A stretch of DNA of 33,186 nt from Cupriavidus basilensis (GTDB taxonomy: Bacteria; Pseudomonadota; Gammaproteobacteria; Burkholderiales; Burkholderiaceae), in the NCBI RefSeq assembly GCF_029335485.1, contig NZ_JARJLM010000658.1, positions 1 to 33,186 on the forward strand, given 5' to 3'. Position 1 is the first letter of the stretch. Each line of letters opens with the position of its first letter. The notes under the pieces are model-generated. The model had not been told where the DNA came from. It did no database searches and saw only the letters and a program-made list of their open reading frames with translations. Below are positions 1-8,396 of the stretch, in pieces. A program made the translations under genes and the position numbers.

Positions 1-7
1 TCGTCAT
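1..7 (-). CDS. Start of a gene running off the left edge (partial)
   Basis: Only a possible start codon (ATG on the - strand at 7..5) and one further codon are inside the window. An AGGAG-like ribosome binding site lies about 11 bases upstream of it (around 19-23). It would be the next gene downstream of the solute-binding protein, so a permease of the same ABC transporter is the natural guess. That is inference from position only; no protein sequence is available to test it. Confidence 0.3.
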
Positions 8-88
8 GCTCCGGTTTTCTCCTGCGGACAGGGGCAGGGGGGAGGGCGGGCGCTGGCCGAAGCGAGACGTCACGCCCGGCGCCTTGTC

Positions 89-1111
89 TCAGCGAACCTC
101 TTTCAAATATTCTTCGCTGAATCCCTTCTGCGCATCGGCCATCTTGCTGAAATCCACCGGCTTGGCCCGCGCGTAATCCGCCGCCGGCAGGAACCGGGCT
201 TGCACTTCCTTCGGGATGGCGGCATTGCGCACCGGCCGCAGGTAGGCATTGGCCCACAGCGCCTGTCCGGCATCCGACAGCACAAAATCCAGCACCTTCT
301 TGCCTTCCGGCTCATGCGGCGCCTTGTTCACCAGGCTCATCACATAGGGCACTACCACCGTGCCTTCCTTGGGGATCACGAAGGCCACATTGGCCTTGTC
401 CTTGTAGCGCGCGCGGTAGGCGTTGAAGTCGTAGTCGAGCAGGATCGGGATCTCGCCGGACAGCACCCGCGCATAAGCGGTCTGCTTGGGCACGATGGGC
501 TGGTTTTTCTGCAGGTCGCGGAAGTACTTGAAGGCGGGACCGAAGTTGTCCATCGAGCCGCCCAAGGCCTGGTTGACGGCGACCGCGCCGACATAGCCGA
601 CGAAGGCGCTGGCCGGGTCGAGGTAGCCGATCAGGCCCTTGTACTCGGGCTTGAGCAGGTCCGCCCACGATTGCGGCACGGGCTTGCCGCGCAGGGCATC
701 GACGTTGACCATGAAGCCAAGCGTGCCGGAGTGGATGGCGAACCAGTTGCCTTGCGGGTCTTTCAGGCCGTCGGGGATGTCGTTCCAGTGCGCCGGCTTG
801 TAGGCGGCGGTGACGCCGTCTTTCTTGGCCTGGATGCCGAAGGTCACGCCGTAATACACCACGTCGGCTACCGGGCTGGCCTTCTCGGCCACCAGTTGCG
901 CCAGCGACTGGCCGGAGTTCTTGTTGTCCTGCGGCACCGTGACGCCGGTCTTTTCCTTGATGGCGCGAATCTGCGCGGCCCAGTCTGCCCATTCGGGCGG
1001 GCAGTTGTAGCAGATCGCGGTTTGCGCTGCCACGCCCTGGCTGAAGGCGGCGGCGCCGAGCGCGATGGCGATCCAGCGTAGCGGTTTGGGCCAGGAACGG
1101 CTTGCTTGCAT
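89..1111 (-). CDS. ABC transporter periplasmic substrate-binding protein (family 1/6 type)
   Basis: A secreted solute receptor of the type II periplasmic-binding fold, close in style to the iron(III)/putrescine/2-aminoethylphosphonate receptors (FbpA, PotD, PhnS). It delivers ligand to an inner-membrane ABC permease. The first 30 residues form a signal peptide: arginine and lysine residues, a hydrophobic stretch, then an AxA-type cleavage site (GVAAQ). The mature part has the usual two-lobe pattern, with motifs such as NVDALRGK and SWADLLKPEYKG in the first half. I chose the ATG at 1111 because AAGGAG lies 7-8 bases upstream. An upstream ATG at 1168 overlaps the LacI stop codon as ATGA and would add 19 unlikely residues before the signal peptide. 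No permease or ATPase is in the window; they would be to the left. The ligand cannot be read from the sequence. Confidence 0.85.
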   Translation of the reverse strand: MQASRSWPKPLRWIAIALGAAAFSQGVAAQTAICYNCPPEWADWAAQIRAIKEKTGVTVPQDNKNSGQSLAQLVAEKASPVADVVYYGVTFGIQAKKDGVTAAYKPAHWNDIPDGLKDPQGNWFAIHSGTLGFMVNVDALRGKPVPQSWADLLKPEYKGLIGYLDPASAFVGYVGAVAVNQALGGSMDNFGPAFKYFRDLQKNQPIVPKQTAYARVLSGEIPILLDYDFNAYRARYKDKANVAFVIPKEGTVVVPYVMSLVNKAPHEPEGKKVLDFVLSDAGQALWANAYLRPVRNAAIPKEVQARFLPAADYARAKPVDFSKMADAQKGFSEEYLKEVR

Positions 1112-1164
1112 GGTGAACTCCTTGGGTTGCGGACAGGGGCTGGGGGAAGCGGGTTGGAGCAATG

Positions 1165-2238
1165 TCATGCCGGCGCGGCGACCGTGCCGCCCAGGCGCAG
1201 GGTGTGCGGCAACAGGGTGATGCGTCCGGGCGCTGCGTCATCCGGCGGCTTGGCGCGGGATGGCGCAAAGCGCGCGAGCAGGCGCGCGACGGCGCGCTCG
1301 CCGATTTCGGTGTTGGGCTGCACCACCGAGGCCAGCGCGGGCTCCACCAGCGCGCCGAGTGCGATGCCGTCGTAGCCCAGCACGGAGATATCGCGCGGCA
1401 CGCGCAGGCCGAGCCGTTTCAGGTCGGAAATCACGCCGATCGCCAGCAGGTCGTTGGTGCAGAAGAAGGCCGTGGGCGCGTCCGGCCCGGCGGCCAGCGC
1501 GCGGATCTGCCCGGCATTGCTTGCGGTATGGGTGGGCAGGCACAGCGGCTCGGCCGGCGCCAGGCCATGCGCGCGCATGGCGTCGCGGTAGCCGTCGAAA
1601 CGCTGGCGGGCACGGTCGGATGCCATGAACGCGCCGGAGACCACGCGGATGCGGCGGTGCCCGGCGGCAATCAGCGCTTCCACGCCTTCACGCGCGCTGC
1701 CACGGTTGTCGACCGACACCGAATGGCGCCGGCTACCCGTGGCTGCCTGGTTGTAGGCGAGCACATATGGCACGCCTTCCCGGTCGAGCTGATCGAGCAC
1801 GGCGCTGTCGGCGGCGTCGGCCACGGTGAGCACCATGCCATCCACGCGGTGGCGCAGCAGGTACTCGATGCGTTCGCGTTCGCGTGCCGGGTCGTAGGCG
1901 CTGGTCACCAGCATCAACGAGTACCCGGCGGCCAATGCGGCGTCTTCCATGCCGCGCCAGCATTCGGCGAACACGGCGTTCTCCAGGGTCGGCAGCATCA
2001 CGCCGATCATGCGGCTCTGCTGGGCGCGCAGTTTGCTGCCAAGCAGGTTGGGGCGGAAACTCAGGTGCCGCGCCGCTTCCAGCACGCGCTGCACGGTGCT
2101 TTCGCGCACCAGCGCAGGGCTGTTGAAGGCGCGCGAGGCGGTGGCGAGCGAGACGCCTGCGGCCTGCGCTACGTCCACCAGGGTGGCGGCGCCGGCGGCG
2201 TCAGGCATGCTGGGCGAACGGTCCTGGTTGCGCTTCAC
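1165..2238 (-). CDS. LacI-family transcriptional regulator
   Basis: A 357-residue repressor-type regulator. The N-terminal LacI helix-turn-helix is clear at about residues 18-65 (VDVAQAAGVSLATASRAFN followed by the hinge region), then a sugar-binding-protein-like effector domain with the standard IGVMLPTLENAVF start and a DAPTAFFCTNDLLAIG block. The frame opens with GTG at 2238; an internal ATG at 2208 gives a 347-residue protein and is a real alternative, since neither start has a strong ribosome site. It lies just upstream of the binding-protein gene on the same strand and very probably controls that transporter. An 18-bp perfect palindrome 73 bp upstream of the GTG is the expected kind of operator, implying autoregulation. 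Confidence 0.88.
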   Translation of the reverse strand: MKRNQDRSPSMPDAAGAATLVDVAQAAGVSLATASRAFNSPALVRESTVQRVLEAARHLSFRPNLLGSKLRAQQSRMIGVMLPTLENAVFAECWRGMEDAALAAGYSLMLVTSAYDPARERERIEYLLRHRVDGMVLTVADAADSAVLDQLDREGVPYVLAYNQAATGSRRHSVSVDNRGSAREGVEALIAAGHRRIRVVSGAFMASDRARQRFDGYRDAMRAHGLAPAEPLCLPTHTASNAGQIRALAAGPDAPTAFFCTNDLLAIGVISDLKRLGLRVPRDISVLGYDGIALGALVEPALASVVQPNTEIGERAVARLLARFAPSRAKPPDDAAPGRITLLPHTLRLGGTVAAPA

Positions 2239-2310
2239 GTGTGTCGTTCCAGTCTCTGGTTACAGGATGGCGAATGCGCGCCACGCCATCCACGGTCGCG
2301 GCACCCGCAA

Positions 2311-2328
2311 AATGAAAACGTTTTCATT
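2311..2328. promoter_or_regulatory. Palindromic operator for the LacI-type regulator
   Basis: AATGAAAACGTTTTCATT is a perfect 18-bp inverted repeat with a central CG step, the classic form of LacI/PurR-family operators. It stands upstream of the LacI-type gene in an AT-richer non-coding stretch. Binding by the neighbouring regulator is inference; the symmetry is seen directly. Confidence 0.7.
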
Positions 2329-2502
2329 CAAGCCGCAAAAAAATCGGGTAGCAAGCCTTTTTGCTGCTGCGATGCATTGGGAATTCACTGCTGCGGCAAG
2401 GCCTAACCCGGTACAGGGCGAATTCTGGGGATGTTGCATGACAGCACGATGACAGGCCACCATGCCGGCGTGCCATTGCGCCAATGCCTCAGGCATGGCG
2501 GC

Positions 2503-2637
2503 TCATTCCGCCGGATCCAGATGGAGCCTGAGGTCCAGCAAGTCTTGCTCGGCCTGCCTGAGGAAATCGGCGCCGACACGCGCTTCGGAGCCGTCAACCC
2601 ACCACCAGCGATGGTCCGTGTGGACTGAAATTGCCAC
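2503..2637 (-). CDS. Small hypothetical protein (44 residues), uncertain
   Basis: A short open frame starting at GTG (2637) with a natural-looking composition: a DHRWWWVDGSEAR segment followed by an amphipathic helix rich in Leu, Asp and Arg (DFLRQAEQDLLDLRLHLD). The frame stays open about 14 codons upstream of the GTG without an ATG, so the real start may be lost or the gene may be a fragment. A second short frame begins six bases after the stop (ATG at 2496), but it runs through the LacI operator and is probably not a gene for its whole length. I do not recognise a family. The 2239-2786 gap otherwise contains only the operator and the promoter of the ureidoglycolate-lyase-like gene. Confidence 0.3.
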   Translation of the reverse strand: MAISVHTDHRWWWVDGSEARVGADFLRQAEQDLLDLRLHLDPAE

Positions 2638-2786
2638 AACCTCGTAGAAATACCCATATAAAATGCCACTGAAATATCAGATGCTTCGGGTGCGCCTCGT
2701 AGTGAAAGGCGCGCAAGACGCAAACTGTCCGGCGGTCGCGTCATGCTGTGTTCAATGGTTCATCACGTTTCAGCGGAGCAGTTGTC

Positions 2787-3317
2787 ATGGATTGGAATGA
2801 ATCGATTGCTGTGCAGCCGTTGAGCCAGGAGGCATTCGCGCCGTACGGTTGGGTGCTTGGCAAGCCGTTTCCGACGACGCAGGACAGCGTTGCATTCATC
2901 AACGCGGTTACGGATTTCCGCAGCGAACATGTATTCGACTGCGGCTCCGGCGGCCAGCCCGAAATCTTGTGGGTGAGCTATCGCAACGCCGCGGCGACAG
3001 TCGCGACGCTGGAGGTCCACCATCTGACGCAGCAGGCGATCGTGCCTCTCAATGGCGATATCGTGCACTTCGTGGCAGCCAGCACGGACGATGGGGTGCC
3101 CGACCTGCGCACGTTGTCCGCCTTTCGCGTCATCAACGGCGCCGGCATTTGCATGCGCCCGGGATGCTGGCATGCAACGCGCGTCGCTGGCGGCGAAGTG
3201 GCCTGTCTGATGCTGACGCGCCGATCCACGACCGCCGATCTGGTGGATCACCTGCACGGCAAACGCACCGCCGTCGAATCTGCGATGTTCGACATTGCGC
3301 CAGTCACGTTCGTCTAG
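2787..3317 (+). CDS. Ureidoglycolate lyase family protein
   Basis: A 176-residue protein of the AllA (ureidoglycolate lyase/hydrolase) cupin family. Members split ureidoglycolate into glyoxylate and urea in allantoin and purine breakdown. Family marks are the N-terminal block (PLSQEAFAPYGWVLGKP), an HHLTQQAIVPLNG segment in the middle that gives a barrel-strand histidine pair, and GICMRPGCWHATR towards the end, which supplies the second metal or substrate histidine region. The ATG at 2787 is preceded by CGGAG; an ATG at 2748 would add 13 poorly conserved residues. It stands alone, with no allantoin genes beside it, so its substrate may differ from ureidoglycolate. It converges on the broken phospholipase gene. 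Confidence 0.8.
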   Translation: MDWNESIAVQPLSQEAFAPYGWVLGKPFPTTQDSVAFINAVTDFRSEHVFDCGSGGQPEILWVSYRNAAATVATLEVHHLTQQAIVPLNGDIVHFVAASTDDGVPDLRTLSAFRVINGAGICMRPGCWHATRVAGGEVACLMLTRRSTTADLVDHLHGKRTAVESAMFDIAPVTFV

Positions 3318-3346
3318 ACGGAATGGTTTGACCGTGTCAGGTGCTC

Positions 3347-3412
3347 TGTTTCCTGTTCATGACCGGTTGAATACCGGCGTGTTTGGGCCAGGCCCGGCGG
3401 TTCTTCGACCGT
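3347..3412. terminator. Possible bidirectional terminator region
   Basis: The gap between two convergent genes (3318-3421) holds two short inverted repeats: CCGG..CCGG with an eight-base loop and GGGCC/GGCCC with a tight loop. There is no long T run. The position between convergent frames is the main support. Confidence 0.3.
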
Positions 3413-3421
3413 TGATCACTG

Positions 3422-4435
3422 CTACGCCATCGCAGGGTCACTGACACCGTGAGCGCCAATTTCCATGCGGCCCGCAGAGCGGCGCATGAATCCCGCCCGA
3501 TTGTCGACGGTCACGGTGAAGTCATACCAATTGCCGCTGTCGGTAAGCGAGTATTGCCACTCTTTTGCCATGCCCGGCGCGACTGACAGCGTCCCAGGTC
3601 CGTCGTGGCGATACGCATTCGGCCGTATCGTCAGCACGCACGCGGCCTGGCCAGTGTTGGTAGCCTTCAGTCGAATAGCGCGGCTGGCGACGTCATACTC
3701 AATGTCGACTTCAGGATTGGCGTCCCCGCTGGCCGCATGCACGTTGCCCTTGAACGCCCTGCAGTAGCCGTTTACGCCGCAGATCCACAGGTCATAGGCG
3801 CCCGCGTCGAGTAGGCCTGTATCCCAGTGGTCGATCAGCGTCTTGCCTGTCTCGACCGTATATACGCGCGGCACGCGTTCCGGATGCAGTTTGTCGTAGA
3901 CGTGAAATACCATTGCCGCCTGTCCCGTGTTGCGGAATGTCAGTGATATCGTACCGTTACCGCCATCGACACGTGCATGAACATGCGCCTCATACGGCAA
4001 CGCCCGCGAACGGCGCGTACCGGGCTCCTGGAACAGGCGCTCGGGCGTCGCCGGCGCGGCCGGTGGTGGCCGTTTGCCCTGCGTCTTCACGATGGCCGCA
4101 GCCCGGCTGGTATCCGGCAGCGATGGAAACGGCGCGGTATTGGGGCTCGCAAAATCGAAGGCCGATGTCAGGTCGCCGCATACCGCCCGACGCCAGGCGG
4201 TGATGTTGGGTTCGATCACACCAAAGCGCTTTTCGAGAAAACGGATGATCGATGTATGGTCGAACACCTGCGAATTCACCCAGCCGCCTCGGCTCCAGGG
4301 CGAGATGACATACATCGGCACGCGTACGCCGAGCCCATAGGGAAGCTTGTCCGCGGCGTGAATATCGTCGGTGGTGTCGACAGTGGACAGGCCGGCGCGC
4401 GAGCCGTCGGCGTTGTCTGCCGCTGCGCGACTGCG
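3422..4435 (-). pseudogene. Phospholipase C (PlcC/PlcN type), C-terminal remnant
   Basis: About 330 residues match the C-terminal half of bacterial phosphocholine-preferring phospholipases C, secreted enzymes of roughly 700 residues. Recognisable parts are the last piece of the catalytic phosphoesterase domain (GLGVRVPMYVISPWSRGG, then VFDHTSIIRFLEKRFGV) and two C-terminal beta domains of the DUF756 kind. The metal-binding and nucleophile part, which lies in the N-terminal two thirds of the catalytic domain, and the signal peptide are absent. Homology starts near the NADGSRAGLSTVDT segment (around 4390-4430). The frame continues to 4534, but those upstream codons look like out-of-frame sequence from an unrelated gene. 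This is a truncation with a rearrangement breakpoint, so the product should be inactive. No insertion sequence is visible at the break. Confidence 0.8.
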
Positions 4436-4453
4436 GCACGGTGACGATCGGCT

Positions 4454-4577
4454 ATCGCGTCTGGGACGAAGCGAATCCCAACACCAACCGCGCATCCGCG
4501 GTGTCTTCCTCGATGACCACGACCCGCTGGCCAATCGCGATGGCGCGCAGCACGCCGCCGGTCGGTGCGGGATTCAT
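4454..4577 (-). pseudogene. Truncated 5' end of an unidentified gene
   Basis: An ATG at 4577 overlaps the stop codon of the esterase gene as ATGA, the usual sign of translational coupling. The frame encodes about 40 residues (starting MNPAPTGGVLRAIAIG, with a hydrophobic RVVVIEED strand) and hits a stop near 4454, just before the phospholipase remnant begins. It looks like the beginning of a third gene of the SDR-esterase operon, cut off by the same event that beheaded the phospholipase. I do not recognise the family from so short a piece. Confidence 0.4.
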
Positions 4578-5518
4578 GCCGCCTCCCGCTCATCGGCAAA
4601 GGCGGCGCGCAAGGCTGCCGCAGCCAGGTCGAGCGCCGCGTCGGCTGTCCCCAGCAAGCCCTGCATGCTCATGAAGCCATGGATCTGGCCGGGCCAGCGA
4701 TGCACGGCGCTGGCCACGCCGGCGCGCTGCATGGCGGCGCCGTAGGCCTCGCCCTGGTCGCGCAGGGGATCGTATTCGGCGGTGATGATGGTGGCCGGCG
4801 CCACGCCCGCCAGTTCGCGCTGGCGCAGCGGGCTGGCGCGCACATCGGCCGCGTGGCGCGGGTTGGGGAGATAGTGGCGGGCATACCAGCGCAGCATGTC
4901 ATCGGTCAGGAAGCAGCCTTGCGCGAACGTGCGCCAGCTACCGGATTCGTCCGCGCAATCCAGGTAGGGATACAGCAGCAACTGGTGGCGCAGCGCCACG
5001 CTGCCGCGCAATTGCTGGCACGCGACCGCGGCCAGGTTGCCGCCCGCGCTGTCGCCGGCGACAGCCAGCTTGTCCGGCAGCGCGCCCAGTTCGGCGGCGT
5101 GCGCCGCACTCCAGCGCAGCGCCGCGCACGCATCGTCGGCGGCAGCGGGAAAGCGTGCCTCCGGCGCCAGCCGGTATCCGACCGACAGCACCAGGGTGCC
5201 CGCGCGGTTCGCCAGCGAGCGGCAGATATTGTGGTGGGTTTCGATCCCGCAGGCGACGAAGCCGCCGCCATGGAAGAACACCGTGAGCGGCCAGGGGCCA
5301 TTGCCATGCGGCCGGTAGAGGCGGGCGGGCAAGGGGCCGGCGGCACCGGCCACGCTCAGCTCTCGTTCTTCCGCGACCGTATCGCCCGATGCTAACGGCG
5401 GTTGCGAGGCCAGTAAGGCCCGATAGGCCTCCGGCGTGATGGTGTTGAAATCGAGTGGCGGGAACTGCGCCATGGCGTCGAGCATGGCGCGGACTTGCGG
5501 ATCGAATTCGAATGGCAT
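4574..5518 (-). CDS. Alpha/beta hydrolase, hormone-sensitive-lipase (HSL) family esterase
   Basis: A 314-residue cytoplasmic carboxylesterase. The HSL-family oxyanion-hole motif HGGGF is at residues 83-87 and the nucleophile elbow GDSAGG has its serine at 157. The remaining triad members are expected in EYDPLRDQG and in the IHGFMSM motif near the C-terminus. Family members hydrolyse short acyl esters, including bulky alcohol esters. It lies 54 bp downstream of an SDR gene on the same strand and probably forms an operon with it. In the setting of the neighbouring steroid-type genes it could cleave a steroid or terpenoid ester or lactone, but nothing in the sequence fixes the substrate. Confidence 0.88.
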   Translation of the reverse strand: MPFEFDPQVRAMLDAMAQFPPLDFNTITPEAYRALLASQPPLASGDTVAEERELSVAGAAGPLPARLYRPHGNGPWPLTVFFHGGGFVACGIETHHNICRSLANRAGTLVLSVGYRLAPEARFPAAADDACAALRWSAAHAAELGALPDKLAVAGDSAGGNLAAVACQQLRGSVALRHQLLLYPYLDCADESGSWRTFAQGCFLTDDMLRWYARHYLPNPRHAADVRASPLRQRELAGVAPATIITAEYDPLRDQGEAYGAAMQRAGVASAVHRWPGQIHGFMSMQGLLGTADAALDLAAAALRAAFADEREAA

Positions 5519-5572
5519 TGGCTTTTCCTTGTGTAGGCGGGAGGAAGTGCAGGGGAGTGGATGCGGCGCGCT

Positions 5573-6382
5573 TTAGAAGGCGAATGCGGGCGCCTTGCCG
5601 CTGGCGATGCCGTTCGCGCGCGCTTGCGCGGCGGCGGCGGCTTCGGCATGCGGCAGGATCCAGAAGTCCCCGGCGGCCACGCCGTCGAGGATGTGCCGTG
5701 CCATGGTTGCCGCCGGCATGCCCTGCGCGATGCTCGCCTGTAGCGCCTGGTTCATGTCAGCGACGCCGTTTAGCGCACCGGCCGGCAGGTCGAGCGCAAT
5801 GCCGGTGGCCACGGGGCCGGGGCAGGCCACCGACACCTTGAGTGGCAGGCCCGCCGCCTGCAACTCCATCGCCAAGCCCTCGCTCAACGCCACCACGCCC
5901 TGCTTGGACACGGTGTAGGGCGCAAGCCATGGACCCACGGCAAGCCCCGCCATGGAAGCGATGTTGACGATATGCCCGCTGCCTTGCGCCGCCATGCGGG
6001 GCACGAAGACGCGCAGGCTGTGGATCACACTCCACAGGTTGACGTTCAGCACGCGCTCGAACACGGCGGCATCCAGTTCCCAGCAAGCACCGGTCGCCAG
6101 CACGCCGGCATTGTTGATGAGCAGGTCGACCCGGCCCAGCAGTTCGAAGCTGCGCGCGCAGAGCTGCTCGATCTGGCCAGCCTGCGCCACATCGCTTGGC
6201 AGTATCGCGATCGTTTGCCGGTGGTGCGTCAGTTCTCCGTGCACGCGCAGCAGCGCATCGGCATCCTTGTCCGCCAGCACCAGCGCCACCCCCTGCGCGG
6301 CGAGCGCGTGGGCCAGAGCCCGGCCTATGCCGCCGCCGGCGCCTGTGATCACCGCAGTCTTTCCGGTCTCGTTTGCCGCCAT
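5573..6382 (-). CDS. Short-chain dehydrogenase/reductase (SDR)
   Basis: A 269-residue classical SDR, an NAD(P)-dependent alcohol/ketone oxidoreductase. The cofactor motif TGAGGGIG is at residues 13-20, NNAG at 90-93, and the catalytic Ser143, Tyr156 and Lys160 are all present (YTVSK). The segment ending the cofactor strand (LADKD) carries an acidic residue, which favours NAD over NADP. The ATG at 6382 has a good GAGGAG ribosome site. It is the first gene of a two-gene operon with the esterase and is transcribed away from the LuxR-type regulator. It is distinct from the hydroxysteroid-dehydrogenase-like SDR of the main cluster. Substrate unknown. Confidence 0.87.
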   Translation of the reverse strand: MAANETGKTAVITGAGGGIGRALAHALAAQGVALVLADKDADALLRVHGELTHHRQTIAILPSDVAQAGQIEQLCARSFELLGRVDLLINNAGVLATGACWELDAAVFERVLNVNLWSVIHSLRVFVPRMAAQGSGHIVNIASMAGLAVGPWLAPYTVSKQGVVALSEGLAMELQAAGLPLKVSVACPGPVATGIALDLPAGALNGVADMNQALQASIAQGMPAATMARHILDGVAAGDFWILPHAEAAAAAQARANGIASGKAPAFAF

Positions 6383-6694
6383 GGCAGGTCTCCTCGCGAA
6401 GTGGTTGGAATGGATGGGGCGCAGGATCGCGTCCGCCCATTTCTACCGGCCGGGCCGGGCCTTCGCATCGTCTGTTTGAGTGAGGCGTGCGGCTGGAGCG
6501 AGGCTCAGGGATTGCCCGGAGAGGGGAGTTGCTTAGTCCGTTTGCAGTATGTGAGCGTGCGCGGGGAGGGTATGGTCTGGCCTATCCGAAAGCGGCGAAG
6601 CCGGTACGACAACAAGCGCCGGCAAGGCCGCTTAGCGCGAGTCTTGCGAGACCACGGCGGCATCACATGGCGCGCGGATAGGTGCAAATCATGA

Positions 6695-6708
6695 GGCACG
6701 ATCGTGCC
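6695..6708. promoter_or_regulatory. Palindromic operator candidate upstream of the LuxR-type gene
   Basis: GGCACGATCGTGCC is a perfect 14-bp inverted repeat. It ends 20 bp before a consensus TATAAT (6729-6734), so it covers the position of a -35 box, and no good -35 hexamer is present. That is the usual layout of an activator-dependent promoter. The regulator that binds could be the LuxR-type protein itself; that part is inference. Confidence 0.5.
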
Positions 6709-6728
6709 GCCGACACAGTGGCGATCCA

Positions 6729-6734
6729 TATAAT
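6729..6734 (+). promoter_or_regulatory. -10 box of the LuxR-type regulator gene
   Basis: A perfect TATAAT lies 87 bp upstream of the chosen ATG at 6821, in an otherwise non-coding gap (6383-6820). No recognisable -35 is seen 16-18 bp upstream, where the palindrome at 6695-6708 sits instead. I see nothing else with clear function in this gap. Confidence 0.45.
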
Positions 6735-6820
6735 CGGAAGCCGCCGGGGGGGCCACAGCGCCCCTTTCATGGCGAACGCCGGCCGCAGAGCCAGGCGTGG
6801 AAGACAGGAGACAAAGAGGT

Positions 6821-8008
6821 ATGTTGATGGAGGCAACCCACAGCCAGGAAGCGGCGCTTTGCCATGCGCCGGTGTCGCTCTCGCTGGCGGACTTCAGTAC
6901 GCTGCTTGGCAAGATCTACCAGGGGCCCATGGAGCAGGTGCCATGGAGCAAGGCGCTGGAACTCATCCGCGCGCACTTGCGCGCGAACTTTGTCACGCTG
7001 ATCCTGCGCTCGCCGGCCAGCGACCGGCCGGGGCTGATGGTGCACGCCAGCAAAGAGGGCGGCACCACCTTGCCCGGCGAGGCCATGTACAACAGCTACT
7101 ACTACGCGCTCGATCCCTTCGTCGGCCTGCCCGCCGACCGCGTGGTGACCATAGACGAGCAGCTTGGGGCGGGTGCATGGTGCAACAGCACCCTGTACAA
7201 GGAGTTTCTGCAGCCGCTCGGCATCCGCTATCTGCTGGGCGCGGACATCCGCACCGACGACGGCGTGGAATGCCGATTCCGTGTCTGCCGCAACGCCGAC
7301 GCGCCGGACTTCTCGGAGGCGGACAGGGCCATTTGCGCGGTGCTGCTGCCGCACCTGCGGCGCGCGGTCGACCTGCACTCGCGCATGGACGTGGTGGAGT
7401 CGGAGCGCGCCCTGTACGCCGGCGCCATCGACCGCATGCTGGTCGGCATGGCGATACTCGACGAGACCGGGGCCATCATGCGGACCAATTCGGCCGCGGA
7501 CGAGATCCTCGCCGGCAAGGACGGCATCCGTATCACCAAGGGTTCGCTGGATGTCGAGTACGCCCAGGAAAACCGTCAGTTCCAGCGCCTGCTGCGCCAG
7601 GCCATCATGGGACATTTCGGCACCGCGCCGGCGGTGATGGAAGCGATGTCGATCACGCGGCCTTCGGGCAACGCGAAGCTGGGCGTGTTGATCCGGACGA
7701 TTCCACTGAGCGAGTGGTCGGAAGACAACAAGCGCCGGCCTTCGTGCGTGATTTTCATCCGCGATCCGGAGCGCAAGTCGCAGGCCTCGCACGAGGTGGT
7801 GCGCAAGCTGTTCGATTTCACGCCGGCGGAGACCCAGCTTGCGCTGCAACTGGCCAACGGCCTCGCGCTGGAAGAAGCGGCCGAGGAACTGGGCATCAGC
7901 AAGAATACGGCGCGCGCCCACCTGCGCGCCATCTTCTCCAAGACCGGCGTGACCCGGCAGGCCACGCTGGTGCGCATGCTGCTCAGCAGCGTGGTGGCGC
8001 TCGGCTGA
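6821..8008 (+). CDS. LuxR-type transcriptional regulator (TeiR-like class)
   Basis: A 395-residue regulator with a C-terminal LuxR/NarL helix-turn-helix of about 60 residues (FDFTPAETQLALQLANG through GISKNTARAHLRAIFSKTG). The long N-terminal part has no obvious autoinducer-binding or receiver motifs, but the middle (VGMAILDETGAIMRTNSAAD, residues about 205-225) looks like a PAS-type sensor. TeiR, the positive regulator of steroid breakdown in Comamonas testosteroni, has the same size and the same C-terminal LuxR domain, and this gene lies next to a steroid-type cluster, so control of that cluster is a reasonable inference. The ATG at 6821 follows AGGAG at a 10-base gap; the in-frame ATG at 6827 has AGAGG nearer to it and is equally possible. 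Confidence 0.85.
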   Translation: MLMEATHSQEAALCHAPVSLSLADFSTLLGKIYQGPMEQVPWSKALELIRAHLRANFVTLILRSPASDRPGLMVHASKEGGTTLPGEAMYNSYYYALDPFVGLPADRVVTIDEQLGAGAWCNSTLYKEFLQPLGIRYLLGADIRTDDGVECRFRVCRNADAPDFSEADRAICAVLLPHLRRAVDLHSRMDVVESERALYAGAIDRMLVGMAILDETGAIMRTNSAADEILAGKDGIRITKGSLDVEYAQENRQFQRLLRQAIMGHFGTAPAVMEAMSITRPSGNAKLGVLIRTIPLSEWSEDNKRRPSCVIFIRDPERKSQASHEVVRKLFDFTPAETQLALQLANGLALEEAAEELGISKNTARAHLRAIFSKTGVTRQATLVRMLLSSVVALG

Positions 8009-8013
8009 ACGCG

Positions 8014-8382
8014 CTAGCCCGCCGTCATGGCGGGCTTGGCGGGCTTGGCGCTGACCACCAGCGGGAATCCCTGTGGCGTGGTCAGCACCGCGCGCAGCTC
8101 ATGCGGGCCGCTGGCGAGCGGCTGCGCGATCTGCGCGCCGCGCGCCAGCAGTCGCTCGATCGCCGCGGCGATATCCGCGCCGGCTTCCAGCCGGAATGCC
8201 AGCGCGGGCTGGGACACAAGCCGCTCCTCGCCGGCCACCAGCGCCACCGTGATGGCGCCGGCATCCAGCGCGCAATAGCGCCCGCCATCGCGAAACTTCA
8301 CCGCCAGGCCCAGACCCTGCTCGAAGAACGGCAGCGCGGCATCGATATCGTCCACCGGGTAAAGCAAGAGGTTCGATTGCAT
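8014..8382 (-). CDS. Glyoxalase/bleomycin-resistance (VOC) fold protein
   Basis: A 122-residue single VOC-domain protein with the two repeated beta-alpha-beta-beta-beta modules (LLLYPVDDIDAALPFFEQ at the start; AGADIAAAIERLLARGAQ in the second module). VOC proteins include glyoxalases, dioxygenases and resistance proteins, and this small form cannot be assigned to a reaction. The ATG at 8382 has an AGGAG site eight bases upstream; an earlier start would add 13 residues. It starts 14 bp after the SurE-like gene ends and is probably co-transcribed with it. Confidence 0.8.
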   Translation of the reverse strand: MQSNLLLYPVDDIDAALPFFEQGLGLAVKFRDGGRYCALDAGAITVALVAGEERLVSQPALAFRLEAGADIAAAIERLLARGAQIAQPLASGPHELRAVLTTPQGFPLVVSAKPAKPAMTAG

Positions 8383-8396
8383 GCTGGCGCTCCTCG

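Noticed and set aside
2403-2744. A 113-codon - strand frame overlapping the small WWW protein
   Set aside because: Its codon pattern is poorer than that of the alternative frame, and it extends towards the start of the next gene without a ribosome site.
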